Shown: positions 8,255 to 17,911, counted from the stretch's first letter. The stretch is 64,000 nt of DNA from Flavisolibacter ginsengisoli DSM 18119 (GCF_900129295.1 NZ_FQUU01000001.1:310001-374000), one strand, 5' to 3'. Numbers and translations are program-made. Notes: a model not told the origin generated them from the letters alone.

Positions 8255-9565
8255 ATGAAAAATCTTTCAACCCTTTGTATAACTGTTTTGCTTTTCAGTA
8301 TACTGTCATTATATTCCTGTCAGAAAGAACAAAGTTTTGAACAAAACCAATCGGGTGCCACCGGGGGAAACAATTCATTCATTCCTGGCTGGACTTTTAA
8401 GAATAATGACAAGACCTTTACAGGTTGCGTTGATACAGCTTATTTTGATCAATCCACTGGTATCAAAGTACTATCTATAGAAGGCAGTGATGCACCTGGC
8501 AATGCTTTCATGATCTTTCTTTACTCCCCTTCCGGCAATATTACCAAAACAACATACACAGGTGCACAAGGTTCAGGCATCATTGTAAGCGATAGCACCG
8601 GCAATACCTATATTTCAGGAGCTACTGCTTCCACCTTCTCGTTTACGGTAACGGCCATTACAGATACTTCGATCAGCGGAAACTTTTCAGCTTCACTTAC
8701 TGACCCGGTAACCAATGCAGCCTATATGATCACGAGCGGAACTGTCAATGCATTGATTGGTAAAGCCAATGGCTGTTCACAAAACACAGGTGGAAATACG
8801 GGCGGTGGTACAGGAGGTGGTACCGGAGGAAACACGGGAGGAAATACCGGGTCCACTTCAGAGTATACATTGGTAAGTTCTGGTACTGCCTGTGCCGATG
8901 TGAGCCTGGAAGGAAATTACAATACAGGTGTAGCCTTGACGTCAGCCAATAAAGCTATCATCCAGGTGAATGTTATTAAAACGGGTACGTGGAATATAAC
9001 TTCCGAAACAGTAAATGGAATAAAATTCAGTGGAAGTGGCACTTTCTCAACTACAGGCGCTCAATCCATTATTCTTTCTGGTTCTGGAACGCCTGCCGAA
9101 ACCGGAAGTTTTGACTTTCCTTTTTCTACAGGCACTGCAGATTGCAATTTTACCGTTTCCGTTATTGGTGCAGGTACTGCAAGCTGTAACCCGACTGACA
9201 ATACAGCAAACTTTTCTAGTGTTGGAACTGTTAGTTTTTATTCAGTAGCGCATGACCCCAATGTCGGTGGGTATACGATCACTGCCAATGGCATGGGCGG
9301 TGATCTGAGCCTGCAATTTGCCGGTACTACCCAGCCTAAACCCGGGGTTTACCATGTGAAGCAGGTAGGCGGAGCCAGTGCAGTTGATGATGTGGCTGTG
9401 TATGCTGTGGCGGGTAGTATTTTATGGCAATCTTCCCAGGGTAATGTGTATGTTACTGTTACCAATAACAAAGTAACTGCAGTAATATGTGATGTTCCTT
9501 TTTCAGGATCCCTGGGTGGTCCCTCATTTACAACTAAGCTCACTGCGAAGATCACCGAGAAGTAA
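8255..9565 (+). CDS. Two-domain beta-rich lipoprotein with Gly/Thr linker
   Basis: The 436-residue lipoprotein has a lipobox SLYSC (Cys22). Residues 45-172 form a first beta domain with the GCVDTAYFD...YMITSGTVNAL pattern. Residues 176-201 are a flexible linker made of NTGG and GGGT units. Residues 203-310 form a second Ser/Thr/Gly-rich beta domain (TGTWNITSETVNGIKFSGSG). A third strand-rich part (315-436) again has GTVSFYS and GVYHVKQ elements resembling DUF6252-like lipoproteins. It is probably a surface or outer-membrane lipoprotein. There are no catalytic motifs. Cys pairs at 58/174, 213/297 and 311/412 could be disulfides. Confidence 0.7.
   Translation: MKNLSTLCITVLLFSILSLYSCQKEQSFEQNQSGATGGNNSFIPGWTFKNNDKTFTGCVDTAYFDQSTGIKVLSIEGSDAPGNAFMIFLYSPSGNITKTTYTGAQGSGIIVSDSTGNTYISGATASTFSFTVTAITDTSISGNFSASLTDPVTNAAYMITSGTVNALIGKANGCSQNTGGNTGGGTGGGTGGNTGGNTGSTSEYTLVSSGTACADVSLEGNYNTGVALTSANKAIIQVNVIKTGTWNITSETVNGIKFSGSGTFSTTGAQSIILSGSGTPAETGSFDFPFSTGTADCNFTVSVIGAGTASCNPTDNTANFSSVGTVSFYSVAHDPNVGGYTITANGMGGDLSLQFAGTTQPKPGVYHVKQVGGASAVDDVAVYAVAGSILWQSSQGNVYVTVTNNKVTAVICDVPFSGSLGGPSFTTKLTAKITEK
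8783..8851 (+). repeat. In-frame Gly/Thr codon repeat
   Basis: Degenerate 12-base units encoding N/G-T-G-G are reiterated about five to six times inside the lipoprotein gene and form its interdomain linker. Codons differ between units, so recent slippage is not obvious. Confidence 0.6.
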
Positions 9566-9910
9566 TTTTATGAATTAGTTTAAGTCAACTGCTTTTGTGT
9601 TGGTCATAAAACCAGTTGTCATATAAAGCATAGTGGTAACCAGGTTATTTCGATTTCGTCCATTCTGGCAGGCCGCTCACAAATACCTTTGCTGAGAACT
9701 TTCCAAGTTTCTATTATTACCTAATGAGATCTCGATACTTTTTTCTCCACGGCCATACCTCAACACTTAAACCTTGATCATTTAACGTTTATATTCTTTG
9801 CTGGGAACCTCATCCGGACAAGTTTAATTATGAAATCTTTCAATAATATAACTGACAGCCATCATTGAATAGCATTCCAGGTATTTCTAATTTGATTTAT
9901 ATAAAGCAGG
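9566..9910. other. Intergenic spacer, possible minus-strand gene relic
   Basis: This 345-base gap contains no supported gene or terminator. A 22-codon minus-strand frame (9645-9710) reads GKFSAKVFVSGLPEWTKSK and a stop, which looks like the last residues of a protein but has no upstream continuation. It may be a decayed gene end or chance. Confidence 0.35.
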
Positions 9911-11347
9911 GTGAAAAATAGAATAACATCTATTGTACATTTTGTATTCAGTATAGTATTGGTTCTGACCACGTATATTTCCAAAGCGGGGATGCAGGAC
10001 AGCATTGTACCGGCGGTTTTTAGTGACCGTACCATGGTTAATCCTATAACAGTTTCTGAATCACCTATCAAAAGTATATTGATAGCGAAGAAACATTTCT
10101 CAAGAGGATTGAAAGAGCTTTTTGCTGCACAAGTTTTTCCCTGGAGCTATAACCGGTACGTGCGAAAGGCGGATTTTGCGAAGATCTCTTTTGGTTCTAT
10201 TGGTACCAACCTGAAACCCTCCAGCTGGCAATGGGATGATAACAAGTTTATCAACAACCATATTTCTCACCCTTATCATGGCAACATTTATTTTAATGCA
10301 TTTCGCACCAACGGATATGGATTCTGGAGATCAGTTCCAGGTACTTTTGGCGGCGCGTTATTCTGGGAACTTTTTTGCGAGACCCACTACCCTGCCCCTA
10401 ATGACATGGTAAATACCAGCCTTGGAGGAATTGCTATAGGAGAAATGACCTACAGGTTATCCAATGCCCTGGTCAAAAGACCGCACAGGGGGCTTAAAGG
10501 TCAATTTCTTGAAGCGCTGGCACTTATAGTCAATCCATTGAATGGATACAACCGTATTGCAGATAAAAAATGGAACCAGTACTTCCGTGACAATATCAAC
10601 CAGGAAGATTTCATTGCAGAAAATGATATTGGTTCCCGGCAATATGTGAACAGGAGCAATGGCAAATTAGAGAAATGGAAGAATGAATTGTTTACAAGGA
10701 TAAACCTTGAATATGGCGATCCATTTAAAAATATCAAAACTCCTTTTGGTTATTTCTCTACAACCATTGAAGCGGGTTCCTCAGCGCAATTAAATATGGT
10801 ACGTATCAAGGCTCCGTTATATGGCTGGAAAATTACGAGTAAGGATCAAAGCAAGCATATTACCAACGTTACCATGAGCTTTGATTTTTACAAGAACCAG
10901 GCTTTTACTTATAGTGCACAAAGCTTTCACTATAACCTGGTTTCAATGTTTAAAAAAGGAATACTGACTCAGGCAAGAACCAGTATCGGTGCAGGAGTAA
11001 TTGCGCTGGCGGCAGTACCAAATGAATACCTCTATTATGGTGAGGGAAGAAATTATGACTATGGTTGCGGCCTGGGTATCGCTACTGCTGCCAGGCTTGT
11101 CATTTCCAACCGTTTGATCCACATTCTGCAGTATCGCAGGGGATGGTTTAAAACCATTAACGGATATAACTCATCCTACTTCCTTGGCACCACTAATTCA
11201 GAATTAAAATACAATTTGTGGAAGAACTTCCTGGTAGCTTTTGAATGGGGTACCTATTTTTTAAAAGGCAGGTATGTAGGCTTTCAGGACATCAATAAAA
11301 GATACACCTATGTAAGGTTATCAATGGAATATACCTTTAGTCTTTGA
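9911..11347 (+). CDS. DUF3943 family exported protein
   Basis: The 478-residue protein begins at a GTG (9911) preceded by AAGCAGG, a plausible ribosome-binding site. An in-frame TAA lies three codons upstream and there is no ATG before the signal peptide. A hydrophobic signal spans residues 8-24. The sequence NNHISHPYHGNIYFNAFRTNGYGFWRS and the following SLGGIAIGEMTYRLS segment are the hallmark of DUF3943, a family of uncharacterised Bacteroidota envelope proteins. The second half consists of amphipathic strands ending ...YTYVRLSMEYTFSL, a C-terminal aromatic like an outer-membrane beta-barrel strand. An outer-membrane location is inferred. Confidence 0.8.
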   Translation: MKNRITSIVHFVFSIVLVLTTYISKAGMQDSIVPAVFSDRTMVNPITVSESPIKSILIAKKHFSRGLKELFAAQVFPWSYNRYVRKADFAKISFGSIGTNLKPSSWQWDDNKFINNHISHPYHGNIYFNAFRTNGYGFWRSVPGTFGGALFWELFCETHYPAPNDMVNTSLGGIAIGEMTYRLSNALVKRPHRGLKGQFLEALALIVNPLNGYNRIADKKWNQYFRDNINQEDFIAENDIGSRQYVNRSNGKLEKWKNELFTRINLEYGDPFKNIKTPFGYFSTTIEAGSSAQLNMVRIKAPLYGWKITSKDQSKHITNVTMSFDFYKNQAFTYSAQSFHYNLVSMFKKGILTQARTSIGAGVIALAAVPNEYLYYGEGRNYDYGCGLGIATAARLVISNRLIHILQYRRGWFKTINGYNSSYFLGTTNSELKYNLWKNFLVAFEWGTYFLKGRYVGFQDINKRYTYVRLSMEYTFSL

Positions 11348-11602
11348 GAGATTGCAACTTTAAATATTCATACTTCATTGTTACTGGTGGTAGCATATTA
11401 TTGGCAGACAATCATGTCGCATTATCATATTACCCTTTCCATTTAACTTTTGAAACTTTTAACTAGTAAACCACGCATGGTTAATTTGTCAACCATTAAA
11501 CTTATCAACCTTATTTTCCCATTTCCATATTTCATTTTACATTGGTCATTCAACTTCTTAACTTGTTGACCAGTTTTCATTAATCAATCATTATTCCTCA
11601 AA

Positions 11603-13939
11603 ATGAACAGACTATTAATTATTGTATGCTCCTTCACTTTCATGAACGCAGGGGCGCAACATGCCCTGACAGCAAAGGACTATGCACAGGCAGAGAAGTT
11701 CCTGGGTTATAATACCCAGTCGCTGGTAGACCATGCCCCAGCCCAACCGAACTGGTTGCCGGGTGACCGTTTCTGGTACCGCACCCTAACCCCTAATGGA
11801 AGTGAGTACATAATAGTAGACCCTGCAAAAGGAAAACGTACGGCAGCTTTTGACAAAGAAAAGCTGGCGAAAGCCCTTTCTGATGCAACAGGGCAATCCT
11901 TTTCGGGTGCAATGCTTTCTTTGTCGTCCTTCAACTTTTCTGATGATGCCAAATCCTTCACCTTTACAACAAATGGGCAACAGTGGAAGGCCAACCTGAA
12001 GGACTATTCATTGACGAAAGATTCTTCAACTGCAAAAAACAACACAGGCATGTCACGCCGGTCACGTAGCAGGAACAATGAAGTGCTATCGCCTGATGGA
12101 AGCAAGGCAGCCTTTATAAAAGATTATAACCTGTGGGTGCGGAATGTGAAGACCGGGCAGGAAAAACAATTGACAACAGATGGCATAAAGGATTTTGGTT
12201 ATGCTACCGATAACGCCGGGTGGAAAAGCAGTGATGCTGCCATCCTTAAGTGGTCGCCCGATTCAAAGAAAATAGCCAGTTTCAAACAGGACCAGCGAAA
12301 TGTAGGTGATATGTACCTGGTTTCTACCAATGTAGGCCACCCCACTTTAAAAGCGTGGAAGTACCCTCTTCCCGGGGATTCCGTCATTGCAATGATACAT
12401 CGTGTGATCATTAACGTTGATGAACCAAAGGTCATTCCACTTAACATTCCGGCTGACCCACACAGGGCTACGCTAAGTGATGATATTTCCAGCAGTGGCA
12501 CGTTTGATGATGTTGACTGGAGCCCTGATGGTTCACAACTTGCCTTTGTATCAACTTCCCGTGATCACAAGCAGGAGAAGGTTCGTATAGCCAATGCAGC
12601 CACAGGTGAAGTGCGTGAAGTGTTTGAAGAGACTGTACCTACACAATTTGAATCGGGTCAAGGTACCATCAACTGGAAATATTTACCTAAGACCAACGAG
12701 ATCATCTGGTATTCAGAAAGAGACAATTGGGGGCACCTGTACCTTTATGATGCCGCCACCGGGAAAGTAAAAAATCAAATTACAAAAGGCGACTGGCTGG
12801 TAAGCGAGGTACTGAAAGTGGATGATAAAAAAAGAGAGATCTACTTCTATGCCTTCGGGTTACAACAAGAGAATCCTTATTTCCAGTCCTTATATAAGAT
12901 AGGTTTTGATGGAAAGGGACTAACCTTACTGACACCAGGTGAAGGTTACCATATGGTCAGTTTTTCTCCATCAGGCAATTATTTTGTGGACAACTACTCC
13001 AAACCAGATGTATCCTTTGTTACTGTATTGCGCAACAGTAAAGGGAAACAGATCACAGAACTGGAAAGAACAGATGTATCAAGATTGAAGGCTGAAGGAT
13101 GGAAACCGCCAATGCCGATAAGTGTAAAGGCACATGATGGAAAAACGGACCTATATGGTTTGCTGTATACGCCTACACAGCTTGATCCTTCCAAAAAATA
13201 TCCCATCATTGATTATATCTATCCAGGTCCCCAGGGTGGAAGCATGGGCGGCAACTGGTTTTTTAATGCATCGCGGGGCGACAACCAGGCACTGGCCGAA
13301 CTGGGATTTGTAGTATTGGTACTGGAAGGCAGCAGCAATCCTTTACGCTCTAAGAGCTTCCACGATATGTATTACCCAAACATGTCTGAGAATACACTGC
13401 CCGACCAGGTAACAGGTATCAGGCAACTGGCACAGCGCTTTTCCTATATTGATACCAGCCGCATTGGTATTTGGGGGCATTCTGGCGGAGGCTTTGCCAC
13501 TGCCGCAGCTATGTTTCGCTATCCTGATTTTTTCAAGGTTGGTATCTCCGAATCGGGTAACCATGAGAACAGGAATTATGAAGATGACTGGGGTGAACGC
13601 TACATTGGATTATTGACCAAGAACCCTGATGGTACAGACAATTACACTGCACAGGCCAACCAGTTGTATGCAAAGAACCTTAAAGGCAAACTGATGCTGG
13701 CTCATGGCATGATGGATGATAATGTGCCTCCTTACAATACACTGCTGGTAGTGGAGGCGCTTGAAAAAGCCAATAAGGATTATGACCTTGTCATCTTTCC
13801 TAATAGTGCTCATGGTTATGGGCCATATAGCTACTACATGATGCGCCGTCGCTGGGATTATTTTGTAAAGAATCTTCTGGGTGCCGAGCCTCCCAAAGAA
13901 TATAAACTGGAACCCAAAAGTGATCCAAGGATGAAGTGA
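11603..13939 (+). CDS. S9 family dipeptidyl/tripeptidyl peptidase (DPP-IV-like)
   Basis: The 778-residue exported serine peptidase removes Xaa-Pro dipeptides or tripeptides from peptides in the periplasm. It starts with a signal peptide ending near AGAQ. An N-terminal beta-propeller (about 40-500, with SPDGSKAAFIKDYNLWVRN and WSPDGSQLAFVS blades) is followed by an alpha/beta hydrolase domain. The catalytic triad is complete: Ser627 in GHSGGG, Asp705/706 in MDDNVPPYN and His737 in SAHGYG. Length and layout match DPP-IV and prolyl tripeptidyl peptidase of Bacteroidota. It is monocistronic and followed by a terminator. Confidence 0.93.
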   Translation: MNRLLIIVCSFTFMNAGAQHALTAKDYAQAEKFLGYNTQSLVDHAPAQPNWLPGDRFWYRTLTPNGSEYIIVDPAKGKRTAAFDKEKLAKALSDATGQSFSGAMLSLSSFNFSDDAKSFTFTTNGQQWKANLKDYSLTKDSSTAKNNTGMSRRSRSRNNEVLSPDGSKAAFIKDYNLWVRNVKTGQEKQLTTDGIKDFGYATDNAGWKSSDAAILKWSPDSKKIASFKQDQRNVGDMYLVSTNVGHPTLKAWKYPLPGDSVIAMIHRVIINVDEPKVIPLNIPADPHRATLSDDISSSGTFDDVDWSPDGSQLAFVSTSRDHKQEKVRIANAATGEVREVFEETVPTQFESGQGTINWKYLPKTNEIIWYSERDNWGHLYLYDAATGKVKNQITKGDWLVSEVLKVDDKKREIYFYAFGLQQENPYFQSLYKIGFDGKGLTLLTPGEGYHMVSFSPSGNYFVDNYSKPDVSFVTVLRNSKGKQITELERTDVSRLKAEGWKPPMPISVKAHDGKTDLYGLLYTPTQLDPSKKYPIIDYIYPGPQGGSMGGNWFFNASRGDNQALAELGFVVLVLEGSSNPLRSKSFHDMYYPNMSENTLPDQVTGIRQLAQRFSYIDTSRIGIWGHSGGGFATAAAMFRYPDFFKVGISESGNHENRNYEDDWGERYIGLLTKNPDGTDNYTAQANQLYAKNLKGKLMLAHGMMDDNVPPYNTLLVVEALEKANKDYDLVIFPNSAHGYGPYSYYMMRRRWDYFVKNLLGAEPPKEYKLEPKSDPRMK

Positions 13940-14013
13940 AGAGGCCAGGTAAAATGTAAAGTGTACAGTAAAAGATGATTCCTGGGAAGAAATCATTTTC
14001 TTAAGGAAAATAT

Positions 14014-14044
14014 AAACGGCGGTCAAAATTGACTGCCGTTTTTT
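14014..14044 (+). terminator. Rho-independent terminator
   Basis: AAACGGCGGTCAA and TTGACTGCCGTTTTTT pair with one mismatch around a short AA loop and end in a T-run, about 75 bases after the S9 peptidase stop. Confidence 0.8.
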
Positions 14045-14160
14045 ATAAAAGAAGTGGGATGTTGAAGTCCTGGCAAAGCAGTTAAATGGCAACCTTATCA
14101 TAACAATACAAGTTCCAATGTGTCAATGAAAATATTATATTCGGGAACAAACCACCATTG

Positions 14161-15549
14161 ATGAAAGTATTGATCATTTTATGCACAGTTTTCCTATGCA
14201 TTTCAACGAAGGCTCAAGAGTGTAATTGCAACAAAGAGTTAGGTTATATTCAGCAATTTATGGAGCAGAATTATGTAGGCTTTAAGGATAAAATAAATCC
14301 ACAGACAAGGTTATCTTATTTGAAAATGAAAGCTGGTCTTCAGAAGCTTTCGAAAGCGCCTGGTGCCGCAACTCAGTGCCTGCTGATGATATCCAAATAC
14401 CTTGATTGGTTTAGGGATAATCATATTCAAATACGGGCATCATTTGATGCTACAAAAACAGATACTGCTCTTGCTTTAAAAACTACGTTGACATCAGTTA
14501 CATCCCAAAAATTAAATTCACTTAGATCTTCCAAAGGAATAGAAGGCATTTACAATTTTCAATTTGATTCTGCTTACCAGATTGCAGTGATACATGAACC
14601 AGGAAAGCTTTACGACTATAAAGGAGTAATCCTTCATTCTAAACTCTCTCACTGGAAGCCAGGAATGATAAAGTTCCTTGCGTATAAGATCAATGACAGC
14701 CTATATAAAGGTGTACTTTTTATGCGCAACCATATGCCTAAAGTAGACTACTTCTTTATGGGAAAGAATACTATAGGCGGTGACTGGCTAAGGGAAGGGT
14801 CAGTTAAAGACACGACAACCTATAATTATGAACCTGTAGCCTCCAGGCTGTTAAATAACCAGACCCTGTATATGAAGATCTCCAGCTTTGCTCCCTCTAA
14901 TGCAAAAAATATAGATTCGATGGTAAAGCACAGAGATAAAGAATTGAGGTCACTTCCTTACCTGGTACTTGACCTGAGGAATAATGGTGGCGGATCGGAC
15001 TTTACCTACTCACCACTTTTACCCTATTTATATACATCCCCCGTTAAGAACATTGGTGTTGATGTTTATTCCACTGATGCCACTATTGCTGGTTGGAAAT
15101 TGATTCTTAAAGACAATGATATTCCTGAAAGTAGCAAGGAAGAGATAAGAACAATGATAGCAAAAATGGAAGCTGGTAAAGGAACCTTTGTGAACATTGT
15201 TGATGACACCATTGATTCCAGCTTTCAATCGTTGACCAATCCAGCAAGAATTGTAATACTCGTAGATAAGAATTGTGCCAGTACTACAGAACAATTTCTG
15301 CTTTTTGCCCGGCAGAGCAGCAAGGTTATTATTGCTGGTGAAAAAACGCAAGGCACCCTTGATTATTCCAATATGCGTGAGGCATCCTTTTCCTGTATGC
15401 CTTATAAATTAGAATTTGCCACCACTCGTAGCCGAAGATTAGATATTGGCCAGGGTATCGACAATATGGGCATTAAGCCAAATTATCACCTGCAGCCGGG
15501 AATAGATTGGATAAAAGAGGCACTGAAACTGTTAAAGAAGAAGAAATAA
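14161..15549 (+). CDS. Exported S41 family peptidase
   Basis: The ATG at 14161 (MKVLIILC) is preferred over an adjacent upstream TTG. A signal peptide ends near STKAQ. The mature protein starts with a Cys-containing ECNCNKELGY segment and a helical N-domain. It then has the S41 (C-terminal-processing/tricorn-type) core: LPYLVLDLRNNGGGSDF, then NCASTTEQFLLFARQ with the catalytic Ser near residue 374 and Glu377. The GEKTQGTLDYSNM segment follows, as in the family. No PDZ domain is recognisable. It probably degrades peptides in the periplasm. The gene at 57480 encodes a shorter relative. Confidence 0.82.
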   Translation: MKVLIILCTVFLCISTKAQECNCNKELGYIQQFMEQNYVGFKDKINPQTRLSYLKMKAGLQKLSKAPGAATQCLLMISKYLDWFRDNHIQIRASFDATKTDTALALKTTLTSVTSQKLNSLRSSKGIEGIYNFQFDSAYQIAVIHEPGKLYDYKGVILHSKLSHWKPGMIKFLAYKINDSLYKGVLFMRNHMPKVDYFFMGKNTIGGDWLREGSVKDTTTYNYEPVASRLLNNQTLYMKISSFAPSNAKNIDSMVKHRDKELRSLPYLVLDLRNNGGGSDFTYSPLLPYLYTSPVKNIGVDVYSTDATIAGWKLILKDNDIPESSKEEIRTMIAKMEAGKGTFVNIVDDTIDSSFQSLTNPARIVILVDKNCASTTEQFLLFARQSSKVIIAGEKTQGTLDYSNMREASFSCMPYKLEFATTRSRRLDIGQGIDNMGIKPNYHLQPGIDWIKEALKLLKKKK

Positions 15550-15561
15550 AGATATATAAAT

Positions 15562-15587
15562 AAAAAAAGGCCGGATCGCTCCGGCCT
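15562..15587 (-). terminator. Rho-independent terminator of the cupredoxin gene
   Basis: Read on the minus strand, AGGCCGGA, GCGA, TCCGGCCT is followed by TTTTTTAT: an 8-bp G/C-rich stem plus T-run, 27 bases after the stop. On the plus strand it may also help end the S41 gene. Confidence 0.85.
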
Positions 15588-15613
15588 GATTCATAGTTAA
15601 CCTTAAAAAATAT

Positions 15614-16111
15614 TTATTGGGCAGTCAAAACACCCGTCATGCTTTGGTAGTGACCAGGGAAACTGCAGATAAATGTGTAAGAACCTGCAGGCACTGTAAA
15701 TTCAATGGTATCAGATTCACCAGGGCCTAACAATTTAGTATGTGCCAGAATATTGGCATCACCCGCAGGAATATGCTCAGGAGCGGAAATGGCTTCCTTG
15801 GCGAATGCTGCCAGGTCAGTACCATCTTTTAAAAGCACAAAATTATGCGCCATCGATTCTTTAGGCATAGTGCCCACGTTCTTTAATGTAAGTGTCACTT
15901 TTTCACCAGCTTTTACATTAAGCTCAATGGTGCTGAATTTCAATTGGTCATTGGCTGTCAATTCGATCACGTTGGAAACATTAGCAGCCGGTGCTTCTGA
16001 AGGCTTTGCCGTGGTAGTAGTTGTTTCTTCAGTTTTCTTCTGTTCATTGTTACCACAGGATGCAAAGAAAAAGGGCAAAGCAAGGGCCGATAATACGAGT
16101 AGTTTTTTCAT
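15614..16111 (-). CDS. Cupredoxin (azurin/plastocyanin-like) lipoprotein
   Basis: The 165-residue blue-copper protein starts at the ATG at 16111 (MKKLLVLS); in-frame codons further upstream lack a signal. The lipobox is FASC (Cys19). A Thr/Lys/Pro-rich tether (about 25-45) leads to a beta-sandwich. All four type-1 copper ligands are visible: His89 (MAHNF), Cys149, His154 and Met158 (in ICSFPGHYQSM). Together they form an azurin-like site for single-electron transfer at the envelope. The gene diverges from a ThuA-like gene across a palindrome with an FNR-like core (16185-16204). Its electron partners are not encoded nearby. Confidence 0.88.
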   Translation of the reverse strand: MKKLLVLSALALPFFFASCGNNEQKKTEETTTTTAKPSEAPAANVSNVIELTANDQLKFSTIELNVKAGEKVTLTLKNVGTMPKESMAHNFVLLKDGTDLAAFAKEAISAPEHIPAGDANILAHTKLLGPGESDTIEFTVPAGSYTFICSFPGHYQSMTGVLTAQ

Positions 16112-16184
16112 TTCGTTTATTTTGTATTGAAGCCGCAAAGTTACCACGCTAAATAGGATAGGTTTTTGAAATGCGGAAAATTAG

Positions 16185-16204
16185 AACATGATTTTTATCA
16201 TGTT
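16185..16204. promoter_or_regulatory. Palindrome with FNR-like core between divergent genes
   Basis: AACATGAT-TTTT-ATCATGTT is a perfect 8-bp inverted repeat with core TGAT-N4-ATCA, the spacing of FNR/DNR operators. It is centred about 83 bases upstream of the cupredoxin ATG and 128 bases upstream of the ThuA-like ATG. A terminator reading is possible but no gene ends here. Confidence 0.45.
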
Positions 16205-16322
16205 TTCAAGGGGTGTTAGACCTTGAAGCTTCTTCGGCCCCAGTTCCTTTAACAATAAACTGCCGGGATTGGTCAGCCATACAGATCTGGCAAATTCATT
16301 ATCTTCCCTTCAAACTGTTACT

Positions 16323-17078
16323 ATGAATCTAATAAGGGGTTTGCTTACCATAATATTGATCTCATTTGGCCTATGTTTATCTGCACAAAAGCAATTCAAT
16401 GTATTACTGGTCACTACCACCAGGGGTTGGCATCATGAATCTGTTCATTATGGAGTAGTAGCTATGGAGCAGCTTGCTATCAAGCACAATTTTGGTTTGA
16501 CACTGTTTGAAGATCCCGCCAGTTTTACAGACAAGAATCTGGAAAAATACCAGGTGGTACTGTTCTTAAATACAACAGGGGATATTTTTGATTCTGCACA
16601 GCAAAAAGTAATGGAACGCTTCATTCGTTCCGGGAAGGGTTTCGTAGGCATTCATAGTGCCTCGGATACAGAATACGATTGGGACTGGTATAATAAGCTT
16701 GTAGGGCGCATGTTCCATATACACCCGGTTATTCAAACAGCAAGGTTAAAGGTATTGGATGGCACATTTCCTGGATTAAATGGATTTGCCAATGGAAAGC
16801 TTTGGACTGACGAATGGTATGAGTTTGGCCCTGAAAAAATTCAAGGTCTTAATTATGTTTTAGGTGTGGATGAAACAAGTTACAATCCCAAAGTGCAATG
16901 GGGAGATAAAAAAGGAGAAGGCATGGGTGCATTACATCCAGTATCCTGGTATCACAACTACGATGGGGGACGTTCATTTTATACGGCACTCGGACATTTG
17001 CCTGCCATCTATTCAGACCCTGTGTTCCTGGATCATGTATTTGCAGGCATCCGTTGGGCCGCAACGGGAAAGAAATAA
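16323..17078 (+). CDS. ThuA-like domain protein, exported
   Basis: The ATG at 16323 (MNLIRGLLTIILISF) starts a clean signal peptide ending near LSAQ; an upstream TTG-initiated extension is rejected. The 251-residue protein consists of a single ThuA-like (class I glutamine-amidotransferase-fold) domain. Landmarks are FNVLLVTTTRGWHHESVHYG, the GKGFVGIHSASDTEYDWDWYNKLVG block and a final DHVFAGIRWA. Such proteins are tied to trehalose or other sugar utilisation, often as envelope proteins in Bacteroidota, but their reaction is unclear. It is followed by a terminator. Confidence 0.88.
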   Translation: MNLIRGLLTIILISFGLCLSAQKQFNVLLVTTTRGWHHESVHYGVVAMEQLAIKHNFGLTLFEDPASFTDKNLEKYQVVLFLNTTGDIFDSAQQKVMERFIRSGKGFVGIHSASDTEYDWDWYNKLVGRMFHIHPVIQTARLKVLDGTFPGLNGFANGKLWTDEWYEFGPEKIQGLNYVLGVDETSYNPKVQWGDKKGEGMGALHPVSWYHNYDGGRSFYTALGHLPAIYSDPVFLDHVFAGIRWAATGKK

Positions 17079-17104
17079 TAAAGAAGTTTTGATCAGGAAA
17101 CAAT

Positions 17105-17134
17105 ATGGCCCCGGAAGTAACCAGGGCCATTTTA
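17105..17134 (+). terminator. Rho-independent terminator
   Basis: ATGGCCC (17105-17111) pairs with GGGCCAT (17124-17130) and TTTATT follows. It lies between the convergent ThuA-like and PhnA genes. Confidence 0.65.
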
Positions 17135-17158
17135 TTGAGAAAGAGAATATTGTAGTGG

Positions 17159-17743
17159 TCAGTTATTTTGCTTTCTTACATATTTTGTAAGGATCACTAT
17201 CACCTGACCTTCTATCCGCCCTTCTATTTGTTCTGTATTATTTTCAACAAGCCTGATATTTCTTACTACTGTTCCTAATTTAGCATTCAGCGTTGAACCT
17301 TTTACATCCAGTGATTTTGTCAATACAACAGTATCATCGGAATGAAGCACCACTCCATAGGCATCTTTATGCAAGTCCACAGTTCCATCACTTTCATGAT
17401 CGCCTGTAGCTTTTGCCCAGGTCAGCTTCTCCTCATCGAGGTATAAAAGGTCAAGGTTATCAGCAGCCCAGCTTTCATTGCGCAATCGGTTCAGCATTCT
17501 CCAGGCTACTACCTGCACACCCGGTACTTCGCTCCACATGGTTTCAGATAAGATCTTCCAGTGATTGCCATCCAGTTCTTCCTTCTTTTCCACCTGGGCC
17601 TCGCATTTAGCGCATATCATGATGCAGTTGTCTTCACTCCTGGTATCCTGTGGCTGCACTTCATACAATTTCAAGACTGTTGCAGATCCACACAGTTCAC
17701 ATTTGTTACCACTTCTTTGAAGCAGTACTTCTTCGAGCTTCAT
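17159..17743 (-). CDS. PhnA domain protein
   Basis: The 194-residue protein starts at the ATG at 17743 (MKLEEVLLQRSG). It has an N-terminal zinc-ribbon with Cys15/Cys18 (KCELCG) and Cys44/Cys47 (ICAKCE), as in the PhnA_Zn_Ribbon family. The C-terminal domain (about 120-194) has SDGTVDLHKDAYG, TKSLDVKGST, GTVVRNIRLV and IEGQVIVILTKYVRK, the PhnA/YjdM barrel. Despite the name, there is no evidence these proteins act in phosphonate breakdown, and no phn genes are nearby. The middle (50-115) is longer than in E. coli PhnA and carries an extra helical segment. The function is unknown; nucleic-acid or metal binding is possible. Confidence 0.88.
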   Translation of the reverse strand: MKLEEVLLQRSGNKCELCGSATVLKLYEVQPQDTRSEDNCIMICAKCEAQVEKKEELDGNHWKILSETMWSEVPGVQVVAWRMLNRLRNESWAADNLDLLYLDEEKLTWAKATGDHESDGTVDLHKDAYGVVLHSDDTVVLTKSLDVKGSTLNAKLGTVVRNIRLVENNTEQIEGRIEGQVIVILTKYVRKQNN

Positions 17744-17911
17744 GTTATTTGGATTTTGGGGGCGAAGGTAATGGTTCCAATGCATTGCTGGCTACACCAA
17801 TTGGCTATTAAGATTAACAACTGATCCATTCCGTTTCTCAAAAAATTTTGCTATTCAGGAATTAATTGGAACAAGAAATATATATTCTTTATAATTTACA
17901 ATTACAATTGG

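Noticed and set aside
8783-8851. CRISPR or minisatellite in a lipoprotein gene
   Set aside because: It is an in-frame Gly/Thr linker with varied codons and no spacers.
13610-14101. 163-codon minus-strand frame
   Set aside because: It is opposite the catalytic end of the S9 peptidase and its terminator; no family resemblance.
15705-16130. 141-codon plus-strand frame
   Set aside because: It is antisense to the cupredoxin gene, whose four copper ligands confirm the minus strand.
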